DNA from: Candidatus Thorarchaeota archaeon
GTDB taxonomy: Archaea; Asgardarchaeota; Thorarchaeia; Thorarchaeales; Thorarchaeaceae
Assembly (NCBI GenBank): GCA_016840825.1
Contig: JAEORN010000326.1
Span: forward strand, 1 to 25,708
DNA length: 25,708 nucleotides
Direction of reading: 5' to 3'
Each line of letters begins with the position of its first letter. Position 1 is the first letter of the stretch. Of the stretch, positions 7,666 through 15,543 are shown piece by piece. The position numbers and the translations under genes are program-made. The notes below the pieces were generated by a model, which saw nothing but the letters and a program-made list of their open reading frames with translations, made no database searches and had not been told where the DNA came from.

Positions 7666-8244
7666 ATGTACTCTGGTAGGTATGTCCATCTTAGATCGCT
7701 TGAAATGGATGATTTGGATATTTTAATGGAATATATCAATAATGTAGAGACACGTCAGTACCTTGGCAGCTTGTTACCAAATTCCCGGCTTTCTGAAGAG
7801 AAATGGTTAGAAGGAGCATCAACAGCTGATCCATGGAAAGATGGTAGGATTCTCTTTGCAATAGAAGAAAAGGAAACTAAGGAGTTCTTAGGCACTTGTA
7901 GCTTGTTCAGTATCTCTAAAGGGCATGGTCATGCTGAATTGGGTATTTCCATATGGAATCCTAGTGGCAGAAACAAAGGTTATGGCACAGATGCTACACT
8001 GGTAACTCTTTGGGTGGGATTTCATGTGTTGGGATTGAATAGCATCTATCTCTATGCTCTGGAACACAATAAAAGAGCGTTGCGAACCTATGAGAAGGCT
8101 GGATTTCAGAGGATTGGCGTTTTTCGCAAACATATGTATTCGATGGGTAAATATCAAGATGCAGTAGCAATGGATATCACCAAAGATGAGTTTCTGGAAA
8201 GATATCCACCAGGTTCCATGATTTCTGAGGAAAAAAAGAAGTAA
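7666..8244 (+). CDS. GNAT-family acetyltransferase (RimJ/RimL type)
   Basis: Transfers an acetyl group from acetyl-CoA to an amine, possibly a protein N-terminus or an amino compound. The 192-residue product has the RimJ/RimL layout. It starts with the strand GRYVHLRSLEMDDL, then the acetyl-CoA loop R-N-K-G-Y-G-T-D at about residue 105, the strand INSIYLYALEHNKRALRTYEK (lightly varied here) and the AGFQRIGVFRK segment that ends the fold. No membrane or signal sequence. The substrate cannot be inferred. It is convergent with the solute-binding protein gene, separated by a GC-rich hairpin. Confidence 0.9.
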   Translation: MYSGRYVHLRSLEMDDLDILMEYINNVETRQYLGSLLPNSRLSEEKWLEGASTADPWKDGRILFAIEEKETKEFLGTCSLFSISKGHGHAELGISIWNPSGRNKGYGTDATLVTLWVGFHVLGLNSIYLYALEHNKRALRTYEKAGFQRIGVFRKHMYSMGKYQDAVAMDITKDEFLERYPPGSMISEEKKK

Positions 8245-8260
8245 GGGGACAAAGGTCCCC
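8245..8260. terminator. Perfect GC-rich hairpin between convergent genes
   Basis: GGGGAC, loop AAAG, GTCCCC: six perfect pairs with a four-base loop, directly after the stop of the GNAT gene and 17 bases from the stop of the convergent solute-binding protein gene. Probably a two-way terminator. Confidence 0.6.
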
Positions 8261-8277
8261 ATGAAATATTCTAGATA

Positions 8278-10104
8278 CTATCTCTGTCGCATGAGGACAT
8301 AGCCACCCACAAGGATGATTACAGCTGCTCCGACTGCTCCAGCTACGATAGCTAGAGTCAAATCACCCATTGGAGTTGGATTTTCGTTTCCGCCAGGTGA
8401 ATCAGTTCTCTCAAGTCCAAAGAAGTAGTTCGGGTTGTAGGTCAGCTCACAGAACTCACCAGCAACATATTCAGACACATTGAATGGACCGGATGTGACC
8501 ATTGCCTCATTGGGCGGGTCAGGATTCCAGAAGTTCCAGTTCTCAGCTCCGATATCTTCGAATATGTGCTTTGGAATGATTGGCTTGTATCCAACTGTAT
8601 GCAGATGCCAATAGGACTCTGTGTCAAACTCAACTATAACTGTGTATGGAGTTGGTGCGTATGCAGCTACCAAATCCGTAAGATCAGAACCATATTGGTT
8701 ACCGGGAGCTTCCTTATAGTAGTTCAACGAGAATGCGACATCCTCACCCGTTAGAGGCATGCCATCTGTCCAAGTGGCATTTTGTATCATCTCAAAGGTG
8801 AATCTTGTATGTCCATCGGGAATTGCTGCATTATCTGCATGAGTTTCAGTAGTAATAGTTTCTGCTAGCCAGTTGACATCAAGACCATCAGGACCAACCG
8901 TGATTAGCGAGTCCCAAAGCATCTGATTGATGTTGTTTGCATAGGCGGATGTGCTCGCCATGAAGTTGAAGGTGTCAATGTCTAGAGAGTTACTCCAAGT
9001 CAAGGTACCTCCAAATGGACCACCAAGTTCGTCTTTTTGATGGATCTTGATATTGGTCCACCAGCTGGGAACACCATCGGTCACTGTATTAATGAATCCC
9101 TCAAACTTGTCTGTTCTGTATGCTGACAGAACTAGGTTCTCATAACAGATGATCATAGGACAGTCGTACACCCATAACTTCTGCATCTCAATAGCTGCCT
9201 CATAGACATCATCAAAGGATGTTGCATGGAGGAGCTGATCGCGCCAGCTGTCATAGGTTGCGTTTCTCCAATTAGCGAAGTTCCAGTAGGGTTCATTTGC
9301 GTACTCTGACCAGTATTCATAGGCAATCCAATCTACATCGAATGTGCTAAAGCCTCCACCAAGGAAGACAATATCATAGTCACCATGGAAGTAGAGCCTG
9401 TTGAGATATTCATAGAAATCAGTTGGTACTGACTCTGCATCAATTCCAAGTTCTGTTAGAGCCTCAGCAATTACCTGACCGACTTCAATAGCAATGTTTG
9501 AACTCTGTGCACATTCAACAAGAATATCGAAGTCTGAACCATCGGGTGCTTCTCTGAATCCATCTTCATCGATATCATTGAAACCAGCTTGGTTAAGAAG
9601 CGCATTTCCATAGGCAACATTTGCCTCATAATAGGTGTATGGAAGTTGCCCCTCGATTGAGAATGGATTGGTCGCTGGAAGCATTGAGTCTAATGGCTGA
9701 GAAAGACCATCCCAAACATCATCTGAGATTGCTTCTTTATCAGTTGCAAAAGCCAGCGCTCTGCGAAATGCAGTGATGTTCAATGGATACTTGGCGCAGT
9801 TTATTGTGACGTACCCATACCCATTCCTTAGAATACTGTCAATTTGTACGTTTTCAGTTTCTTGCAATGTTTCCAAATAGGTTGGATCGAGTTGTTGGTC
9901 GATGATGTCAATTTCTCCTTCTTGCAATGCAATTACTTGCTGATCTTCCTGTGTGATTACATCGAAGACAATTTTGTTAACATAGGGACCTGCCTTCAAG
10001 AAATCAGAAACAGTTTGAGCCTTAGCGAAGGCCGGTGATACGGCCATCAGCAAAAATGCAACAGCTAGAGAAACAGCTATCATCCTTTTTGTAGTGTTTT
10101 TCAA
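8278..10104 (-). CDS. Membrane-anchored family 5 solute-binding protein with circularly permuted domain order
   Basis: A 608-residue extracellular binding protein of the peptide/oligosaccharide SBP_bac_5 family. Residues 1-27 are a signal peptide (AxA end, no lipobox Cys). A C-terminal helix (about 582-604, ending MRQR) anchors it. The body is in swapped order. Residues 36-350 correspond to the canonical C-terminal half (VNKIVFDVITQEDQQVIALQ, then RRALAFATDKEAI, the ALLNQAGF unit and QKLWVYDCPMIICYE). Residues 360-565 correspond to the canonical N-terminal half (GGTLTWSNSLDIDTFNF, MLWDSL, ATWTDGMPLTGEDVAFSL, then SGPFNVSEY and LTYNPNYF). Nothing is missing, so the fold should be complete. No permease or ATPase gene is adjacent. 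TTG 10104 has GGAG 11 bases upstream. Ligand unknown. Confidence 0.9.
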   Translation of the reverse strand: MKNTTKRMIAVSLAVAFLLMAVSPAFAKAQTVSDFLKAGPYVNKIVFDVITQEDQQVIALQEGEIDIIDQQLDPTYLETLQETENVQIDSILRNGYGYVTINCAKYPLNITAFRRALAFATDKEAISDDVWDGLSQPLDSMLPATNPFSIEGQLPYTYYEANVAYGNALLNQAGFNDIDEDGFREAPDGSDFDILVECAQSSNIAIEVGQVIAEALTELGIDAESVPTDFYEYLNRLYFHGDYDIVFLGGGFSTFDVDWIAYEYWSEYANEPYWNFANWRNATYDSWRDQLLHATSFDDVYEAAIEMQKLWVYDCPMIICYENLVLSAYRTDKFEGFINTVTDGVPSWWTNIKIHQKDELGGPFGGTLTWSNSLDIDTFNFMASTSAYANNINQMLWDSLITVGPDGLDVNWLAETITTETHADNAAIPDGHTRFTFEMIQNATWTDGMPLTGEDVAFSLNYYKEAPGNQYGSDLTDLVAAYAPTPYTVIVEFDTESYWHLHTVGYKPIIPKHIFEDIGAENWNFWNPDPPNEAMVTSGPFNVSEYVAGEFCELTYNPNYFFGLERTDSPGGNENPTPMGDLTLAIVAGAVGAAVIILVGGYVLMRQR

Positions 10105-10134
10105 TTCTCTTCTGTCTCCATCACCGAGTCATAA

Positions 10135-10151
10135 ATCGAACAATGTTCGAT
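10135..10151. promoter_or_regulatory. 17-base perfect palindrome, operator candidate
   Basis: ATCGAACAATGTTCGAT: eight-base arms around a single central base, 31 bases before the TTG start of the solute-binding protein gene. It overlaps or abuts a minus-strand TATA-like GATTTAT. Position and symmetry suggest a binding site for a dimeric repressor, for which the PadR fusion encoded divergently is the obvious candidate by context. Confidence 0.6.
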
Positions 10152-10285
10152 GTCGGATGAACCTACTATGCAATGCTAGCTAAAATAAGATGGAATGCTT
10201 CTCGAGCTATAGGTGAGATTGTCCATAGCATATGATTATAGCTTGAAATTATTCTCGTACGGATTTATCTCAAGCACGAAGGAAA

Positions 10286-10350
10286 TTGGAGGGGCTTTCG
10301 CCCACTCCAAAAAGAGATAGAGAGGAGGGGAGTTGTTGTTGTTGTCCCCT
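10286..10350. other. Two neighbouring hairpins, possible RNA element
   Basis: Hairpin 1 (10286-10310): ten pairs with a single bulged base. On the minus strand its loop is GAAA closed by C-G, a GNRA tetraloop. Hairpin 2 (10326-10350): AGGGGA/TCCCCT around a (GTT)4-type loop. They could be part of a long 5' leader of the solute-binding protein gene, a small RNA, or a terminator region. Direction is not decided. Confidence 0.3.
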
Positions 10351-10486
10351 TACACTAGTATCTGAGCATCTTTCGCTATTAAGTCAGAATCCACAATTAG
10401 CTAGTTGTGAAATTGCACATAGTAATGGAGAATAGGGCAATTACGCTGAACATACGCCTTTTAGCAGAATACTTCGTCTTTACTAT

Positions 10487-10493
10487 GGAGATC
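10487..10493 (+). promoter_or_regulatory. Shine-Dalgarno site GGAGATC before a TTG start
   Basis: GGAGATC stands five bases before TTG 10499 and fixes that codon as the start of the PadR fusion gene. Confidence 0.6.
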
Positions 10494-10498
10494 TTCCA

Positions 10499-11371
10499 TT
10501 GAGAGATAGTAGAGAATGGATTCGAAATAGGATTCTTCTTGTATTAGACAATGGTCCATGCCATGGATATGATATACTCCGTTCTCTCAATGAGCATGTT
10601 TCTAATCTTAGATTAACCACTCTCTATCGTTGGCTCCATGCAATGGAAGCGGAAGGCCTTGTAGAAAGCATTATTCAACCAGGGCCACACGGACCGGACA
10701 GACGTGTGTATAGATTGGGAGCTCGTGGAGAGAATCGATTACGTGACATGCTTAAAGATTCGATTGAGGTAATCATGCATTTCTATGATGCATATCGACA
10801 CTCGATTACTGGTAGTATGCATCAGAAGCTAGATGATGAGGTAAGAGCGCCAAAAGGGAGAGTGCTTTTTGCAGCGATACCCAGAGTAAGAGAGATTGAC
10901 GTTAGTACCATTCATCATCTCATGAATGGTAATGGCTCTACAGCTCTTGATGTACTTGGTGACTCGACTGTTCTAACGACTATGGGTATCAAGCATAAAA
11001 TCCTGAAAGGTGAAATTTCAGACATTCCTGCACCTAATGAAAGATATGCTCAAATCTGGGTAAGTGGAATTCCTGGAAGAGAAGAACTTCATAGCTCAGT
11101 TGCTGAATTCAAACGGGTTTTGATTGATGGTGGGATCGTTAGAATTCTTGCACCATTTGTGTATTTTGACCGACCTGAACAACCTGATATGGGAGAGTTT
11201 CTTAGAGTAACTGCGATACAGCTCTTTCCGGAACTAGGGATGGCTAACGGAGATGATGTGGGTACTGTTTTGGAGGCAGTCTTTCCTGATTGTGGCGCCT
11301 TGGACCTATTTCCGGGACTCGTTGTCTTTTGGGCTAGAAAGCATAATAACAACGATAGGAAGCACTCATAG
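10499..11371 (+). CDS. PadR-type winged-helix regulator fused to a methyltransferase-like domain
   Basis: A 290-residue protein. Residues 5-90 are a PadR winged helix: ILLVLDNGPCHGYDILRSL, then LTTLYRWLHAMEAEGLVES, the wing GPHGPDRRVYRL and GARGENRLRDML. PadR proteins bind operators as dimers and respond to ligands. The rest (about 105-285) looks like a worn class I methyltransferase fold. It has a nucleotide-binding-like strand (TALDVLGDSTVLTTMG), a strand at AQIWVSGIP, the helix-turn FKRVLIDGGIVRILAP typical of the post-IV region, and a closing strand GLVVFWARK. The Gly-rich SAM loop is not obvious, so it may sense a ligand rather than methylate. The start is TTG with GGAGATC. It is divergent from the solute-binding protein gene, which it may control. 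Confidence 0.8.
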   Translation: MRDSREWIRNRILLVLDNGPCHGYDILRSLNEHVSNLRLTTLYRWLHAMEAEGLVESIIQPGPHGPDRRVYRLGARGENRLRDMLKDSIEVIMHFYDAYRHSITGSMHQKLDDEVRAPKGRVLFAAIPRVREIDVSTIHHLMNGNGSTALDVLGDSTVLTTMGIKHKILKGEISDIPAPNERYAQIWVSGIPGREELHSSVAEFKRVLIDGGIVRILAPFVYFDRPEQPDMGEFLRVTAIQLFPELGMANGDDVGTVLEAVFPDCGALDLFPGLVVFWARKHNNNDRKHS

Positions 11372-11474
11372 TATCTTTGAGTTGATTTTAAGAATTCATA
11401 AAGCTTAGAATTTGCTTTTGGAATCATTATAGAGGCTTTTTCTTAGGTTGGAAAGGAATTCTTTCTAATTGTCA

Positions 11475-11483
11475 TTATAAATA
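11475..11483 (+). promoter_or_regulatory. TATA box TTATAAATA
   Basis: TTATAAATA lies 38 bases before ATG 11513 and is one of the two best TATA boxes in the window. The mRNA leader would be about ten bases, just enough for the GGTGAT site at 11504-11509, three bases before the start. Confidence 0.7.
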
Positions 11484-11512
11484 GAGAAACACGAGAGATT
11501 CCTGGTGATGAA

Positions 11513-12454
11513 ATGAATACCAACAAAGGATTCGTAATTTCAACAATCGCAATTCTCATGCTCATGGTAGGAGTGCCTCTAGCAGCCGCGCAGAACAACG
11601 GTCTTCAATACCAAGAATCAGCAGGAATTGTCAGACTGACAACCGAAGATATCGATATTCGTATCACAGGAGTAAGTGAGGTGCCTCATTTCCACTGGTG
11701 GGATCCTGATAATCCGAATGTTGACTATCATGTGATGTTCGTTTCGATGTTTGAAGCCAACGATACAAACTCAGATGGAATATTTGAGAACGGTGTGGAT
11801 GCAAGAATAGGAGCTCCCTTCGCACTACCGACAACCGATTGGGAATTCAGTGGCTTTCTCGAAGAGACTGATGGCGAGAATGTGACTGCAATTCATTTTA
11901 ACTTTACATCAACTGAAACACATGACCCAAGACCAACTGGTGGTAGTGAATATGGTAACCTACCAGATCTTCCAGAATTTGATGTAACTATACAACTACG
12001 CATTCATCTAGATCTTGAAACTCCTGGAGAATTCAAGTTCGATGTCATCATTGATGGCTGGGATTGGACATATGATGACTCTATCTTAGTAATGCAATTC
12101 ACCGTAACTCAGAGTGCTCATGGACAACTTCAAGGAGATGTCGACCCTGAAGGATTCCATAAAACTGGAACTAAATTCGAGTTCAATAATGGATACATGG
12201 AATACAATGAAACTGCACTTGCTGCACAGAACACTCTCGAAGTCAAGGCAAGCTATGGTGAGGGAATTGGAGAAGAAGCTGGAGAGTCAATCTATCTAGC
12301 TTTCGAGTATTTTGGAAACGAAACTCTCGAATATGATCCAATAATTGGAATCACCTCATCTGATACTCTACCTGTAGATACTACTCTGCTACTCGTTGGC
12401 GGAATTATTATCGTCATCATTGTAGTAGCAGTGCTCTTCAAGATGAAGAAGTAG
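11513..12454 (+). CDS. Exported, membrane-anchored protein with a calcium-loop motif, unknown function
   Basis: A 313-residue surface protein. Residues 1-26 form a signal peptide (LAAA end) and about 290-308 a single membrane helix followed by KMKK. The C-terminus is therefore inside and the body outside. The ectodomain is beta-rich and acidic, with five or more N-glycosylation sequons (NDT, NVT, NFT, NET twice) and a loop DTNSDGIFENG that matches the D-x-N/D-x-D-G pattern of calcium-binding loops. An aromatic/His segment PHFHWWDPDNP may be a binding site. No known family is recognised. Strong TATA box and ribosome binding site upstream and a hairpin/T-tract terminator downstream suggest a well-expressed single-gene unit. 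Its membrane plan equals that of the solute-binding protein. Confidence 0.85.
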   Translation: MNTNKGFVISTIAILMLMVGVPLAAAQNNGLQYQESAGIVRLTTEDIDIRITGVSEVPHFHWWDPDNPNVDYHVMFVSMFEANDTNSDGIFENGVDARIGAPFALPTTDWEFSGFLEETDGENVTAIHFNFTSTETHDPRPTGGSEYGNLPDLPEFDVTIQLRIHLDLETPGEFKFDVIIDGWDWTYDDSILVMQFTVTQSAHGQLQGDVDPEGFHKTGTKFEFNNGYMEYNETALAAQNTLEVKASYGEGIGEEAGESIYLAFEYFGNETLEYDPIIGITSSDTLPVDTTLLLVGGIIIVIIVVAVLFKMKK

Positions 12455-12467
12455 ACTGTCTTTCAAC

Positions 12468-12505
12468 AGAGCGGTGCCAACGCCGCTCTTCTCTTTTTTG
12501 TTTCT
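12468..12505 (+). terminator. Hairpin with T-rich tail after the exported protein gene
   Basis: AGAGCGG, eight-base loop, CCGCTCT, followed by a run rich in T (TCTCTTTTTTGTTTC). Fourteen bases after the stop codon. It is the only terminator in the window with both stem and T-tract. Confidence 0.75.
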
Positions 12506-12646
12506 ATTTATTTTCAGCGTATCTGTTTCATTAAGGATAAGCTTCTAATACAGCAAGCTAAGTAAAACATAACAACCAAAAGAGAGTAGGTTTCCGATTT
12601 CTCAGCCCAACTGAAGAATTTGGACAATCACAGTGAGAGATACGTA

Positions 12647-14650
12647 ATGGCACCCCCACCATCACTCCAAGAAAAAGCAATCAATACAATCCGTTTCTTA
12701 TCAGCGGATGCCATTGAAGATGCCAAGTCTGGACATCCAGGAATGCCAATGGGTGCTGCAGCAATGGCATATGCTCTATGGATGCGTCATCTAAGATTCA
12801 ATCCTAAAGACCCTGTTTGGCCCAATCGAGACCGATTTGTTTTATCGGGCGGACATGGTTCAATGCTACTCTATTCCTTGTTACACTTGACAGGATATGA
12901 TTTGCCTTTGGATGAGATTAGAAGGTTTAGACAGTGGCAGAGTAAGACTCCGGGGCATCCTGAATTTGAATGTACTCCAGGAGTTGAAGTGACAACAGGA
13001 CCTTTAGGGCAAGGTATCAGTAACGCAGTGGGCTTTGCCATTGCAGAAGCACAACTTGCAGCAACCTACAACAAGTCAGGATATGATGTCATCGATCATT
13101 ACACATACGTAATTGCTACTGATGGAGACCTTATGGAGGGGATAGCATCAGAAGCGGCATCTTTAGCAGGTCATCTTGCTCTTCGAAAGCTCATAGTCCT
13201 ATATGATGATAATAGGATTTCAATAGATGGTGATACAAACATCACATTTACTGAAGATACAGGAGCCAAGTTTCAGGCTCTAGGCTGGAACGTTTTAACG
13301 GTTAGTGATGGAAATAATGTGGACATTGTCGATCAAGCATTAAAAGAAGCGAGAACTAGTTCCAAGCCAACGCTGATTATGTGTAGGACACAGATTGGTT
13401 ATGGACTTCCTACAAAACAAGGAACAGAAAAATCCCATGGAGAGCCTGCAGGCGAAGCAGAGCTGAACGGCGCGAAAGAGAGGCTTGGATGGCCTCTTGA
13501 GCCTAGATATTTCATTCCAGATGACGTGTTAACCCATTTTAGAGAAGCAGTCAAACGCGGCGAAATGAATCAGAAAGAATGGAAAGCACTATTTGAAAAA
13601 TACAAATCTCAATTCAAGGACCTTGGAATTGAGCTTGAGAGAAGGTTGAACGGCAGATTACCGGATAACTGGGATAGTGAATTGAAACCCTTTGAGCCAG
13701 ATGAGAAAGGTATAGCAACTCGTGCCGCATCAGGAAAGGTTCTGAACGCTATCGCTACAAAGCTCCCAGAACTCATTGGGGGTTCTGCAGACCTAACAGG
13801 TTCCAACAAGACTTGGATTGATGGAAGTTCATCGATCCAAAAAGATACTCTGGAAGGACGGAACATTTTCTTCGGAGTCAGGGAACATTCAATGGGTGCT
13901 ATTACAAATGGGCTCGCAGTTCATGGAGGCTTTATACCTTATGCGGGTACTTTCTTCATCTTCTCAGACTATATGCGACCTGCGATACGCCTTTCAGCAT
14001 TATCCGGCTACCCAAGTATTTGGATCTTCACTCATGATAGTATAGGATTGGGAGAGGATGGCCCCACGCATCAACCAATAGAGCAGCTGTCATCACTCAG
14101 ATCAATGCCAGAACTTGTCATCATAAGACCTGCAGACGCAAATGAGGTTGTTGAGGCGTGGAGAATTGCCATAAATAGAAGGCATGGACCAACACTGATT
14201 GTCCTTACTCGTCAAAATGTGCCTATCATCAATCGCTCAGAATATGCCAGCGCACATGGTACAAGTAGAGGCGCATATGTTCTATTTGACCATTCTAACG
14301 ATAGACCAGATCTAATCATAATGGCATCAGGTTCAGAAGTTGCTCCTTCATTGAAGGCTGCTAAACAATTAGCTGATGAAGGTGTCGCAGTTAGAGTCGT
14401 TTCATTTCCAAGTTGGAAGCTTTTTGAAACACAAGATAAGGAGTACCAGGAGAAAGTTCTACCTTCTTCTGTAAAAGCGCGTTTAGCCGTGGAAGCAGGA
14501 GTCAGACACGGATGGGAAAGATGGATTGGTCCTGATGGAGATATGATATCTATAGAGCATTTTGGTTCTTCAGCCCCAGCAAACGTACTCTTCGAGAAAT
14601 ACGGATTCTCAGTGGAGAATATAGTAAACCGCGCAAAGGCACTCCTGTAA
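12647..14650 (+). CDS. tkt: Transketolase, full-length single-chain form
   Basis: Thiamine-diphosphate enzyme moving two-carbon units between sugar phosphates in the non-oxidative pentose phosphate pathway, a source of ribose 5-phosphate. The 667-residue chain holds all three domains. The N-terminal PP domain has [26 protein letters not shown], and the ThDP motif from ATDGDLMEG to LYDDN. The pyrimidine domain has the catalytic Glu in [10 protein letters not shown], then FSDYMRPA and [17 protein letters not shown]. The C-terminal domain ends at RAKALL. Length equals the bacterial/eukaryotic enzyme, whereas most archaea encode two half-proteins. ATG 12647 is chosen ([17 protein letters not shown]); TTG 12620 is an in-frame alternative. 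It stands apart from its neighbours. Confidence 0.96.
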   Translation: MAPPPSLQEKAINTIRFLSADAIEDAKSGHPGMPMGAAAMAYALWMRHLRFNPKDPVWPNRDRFVLSGGHGSMLLYSLLHLTGYDLPLDEIRRFRQWQSKTPGHPEFECTPGVEVTTGPLGQGISNAVGFAIAEAQLAATYNKSGYDVIDHYTYVIATDGDLMEGIASEAASLAGHLALRKLIVLYDDNRISIDGDTNITFTEDTGAKFQALGWNVLTVSDGNNVDIVDQALKEARTSSKPTLIMCRTQIGYGLPTKQGTEKSHGEPAGEAELNGAKERLGWPLEPRYFIPDDVLTHFREAVKRGEMNQKEWKALFEKYKSQFKDLGIELERRLNGRLPDNWDSELKPFEPDEKGIATRAASGKVLNAIATKLPELIGGSADLTGSNKTWIDGSSSIQKDTLEGRNIFFGVREHSMGAITNGLAVHGGFIPYAGTFFIFSDYMRPAIRLSALSGYPSIWIFTHDSIGLGEDGPTHQPIEQLSSLRSMPELVIIRPADANEVVEAWRIAINRRHGPTLIVLTRQNVPIINRSEYASAHGTSRGAYVLFDHSNDRPDLIIMASGSEVAPSLKAAKQLADEGVAVRVVSFPSWKLFETQDKEYQEKVLPSSVKARLAVEAGVRHGWERWIGPDGDMISIEHFGSSAPANVLFEKYGFSVENIVNRAKALL

Positions 14651-14653
14651 TTG

Positions 14654-14680
14654 GTACAGTTTATCAGATGGTATCTGTAC
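14654..14680. repeat. Inverted repeat GTACAG/CTGTAC after transketolase
   Basis: Six-base arms around a 15-base spacer, four bases after the transketolase stop and 37 bases before the next start. Could be a weak terminator hairpin or an operator of the downstream dehydrogenase gene. Confidence 0.3.
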
Positions 14681-14716
14681 ATATCACTACATATTGCGAT
14701 TCTTAGGGGATTGTAG

Positions 14717-15484
14717 ATGGCAAAGTATGATTTGAAAGGAAAAGTAACCATCATTACTGGAGCTTCAGCAGGACTTGGAGAGCAATTTGCCTATGGATTT
14801 GCAGAAGCGGAATCGAACATATTACTTGCTGCAAGACGCTTTGATCTACTGAAGAAGATATGTGATGACATTGAGGAGAGATATGATGTCAGAGCAATTC
14901 CAGTAAAGACAGATGTCAGAGTAGAATCAGATATCATTTCACTAATTGCAACCGCTGTAGATGAGCTTGGTACAGTGGATGTATTGGTTAACAATGTAGG
15001 AATGTATATTGTAAAACCATTGATCGAACAAACGCTAGAAGATTGGCATACTGTAATAGATGTTAATCTCACCTCTGCGTTCCTGGCAACTCGAGAAGTT
15101 GCACGAGTCATGATTCCCAAAAGACACGGATCTATCATCAATATTTCATCGACATTTGGATTTAGAGGTACAACATTTCCAGAAGTTGGATACTATTCTT
15201 CGAAAGGAGGGATGCTAACAATGACCAGAGCCCTTGCTATCGAATTGGGAAAGTACAATATTCGTGTAAATGCAATCGCACCAGGTTTCTTCCCAACAGA
15301 GATGTCAGCTAAAGCATTCAAAGACGATGAGATAAGGACAAAGATGATTGAACCAAGAACTGCGTTACCTGCATTTGCAGAGAATGAATGGATTCGAGGC
15401 GCAGCGTGTTTTCTTGCTAGTGATGACGCCAGATACATCACAGGACAGACCATTGCTGTAGATGGAGGATATCTAGCTTTTTAA
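14717..15484 (+). CDS. Short-chain dehydrogenase/reductase (SDR family)
   Basis: NAD(P)-dependent oxidoreductase of 255 residues with the classical SDR layout. The cofactor loop is TGASAGLG (14-21), followed by NNVG (near 95), the catalytic Ser in ISS-TFG (near 147), and YYSSK with catalytic Tyr and Lys near 160-164. The C-terminal segment ITGQTIAVDGGYLAF is typical of the family. ARR after the second strand, with no acidic residue there, favours NADP. It resembles gluconate 5-dehydrogenase or 3-oxoacyl reductase-like SDRs, but the substrate cannot be fixed. The position after transketolase hints at sugar metabolism, only as an inference. An AGGGGA site precedes the ATG. Confidence 0.93.
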   Translation: MAKYDLKGKVTIITGASAGLGEQFAYGFAEAESNILLAARRFDLLKKICDDIEERYDVRAIPVKTDVRVESDIISLIATAVDELGTVDVLVNNVGMYIVKPLIEQTLEDWHTVIDVNLTSAFLATREVARVMIPKRHGSIINISSTFGFRGTTFPEVGYYSSKGGMLTMTRALAIELGKYNIRVNAIAPGFFPTEMSAKAFKDDEIRTKMIEPRTALPAFAENEWIRGAACFLASDDARYITGQTIAVDGGYLAF

Positions 15485-15543
15485 TCAAATGAAGATATGA
15501 GTTTGAATAAGAGAAATAACTGGGAGTATTAAGAATAGAGTTC

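Larger units (their letters stand above)
10105..10498. other. 394-base divergent regulatory gap
   Basis: No protein-coding gene of convincing quality. It holds the 17-base palindrome at 10135-10151, TATA-like stretches on the minus strand (TTATTTTA near 10184-10191; GATTTAT near 10131-10137), two hairpins (10286-10310 and 10326-10350), and the ribosome binding site of the PadR fusion gene. The gap is the longest in the window and clearly serves the two divergent genes. Confidence 0.6.

Noticed and set aside
8278..10104. Solute-binding protein as a frameshifted or truncated gene
   Set aside because: The frame is unbroken for 608 codons, both halves are complete, and signal peptide and anchor are in place; permutation explains the order better.
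14212..14754. 180-codon minus-strand ORF antisense to the end of transketolase
   Set aside because: Long only because of the codon pattern of the transketolase gene on the other strand; no family features.
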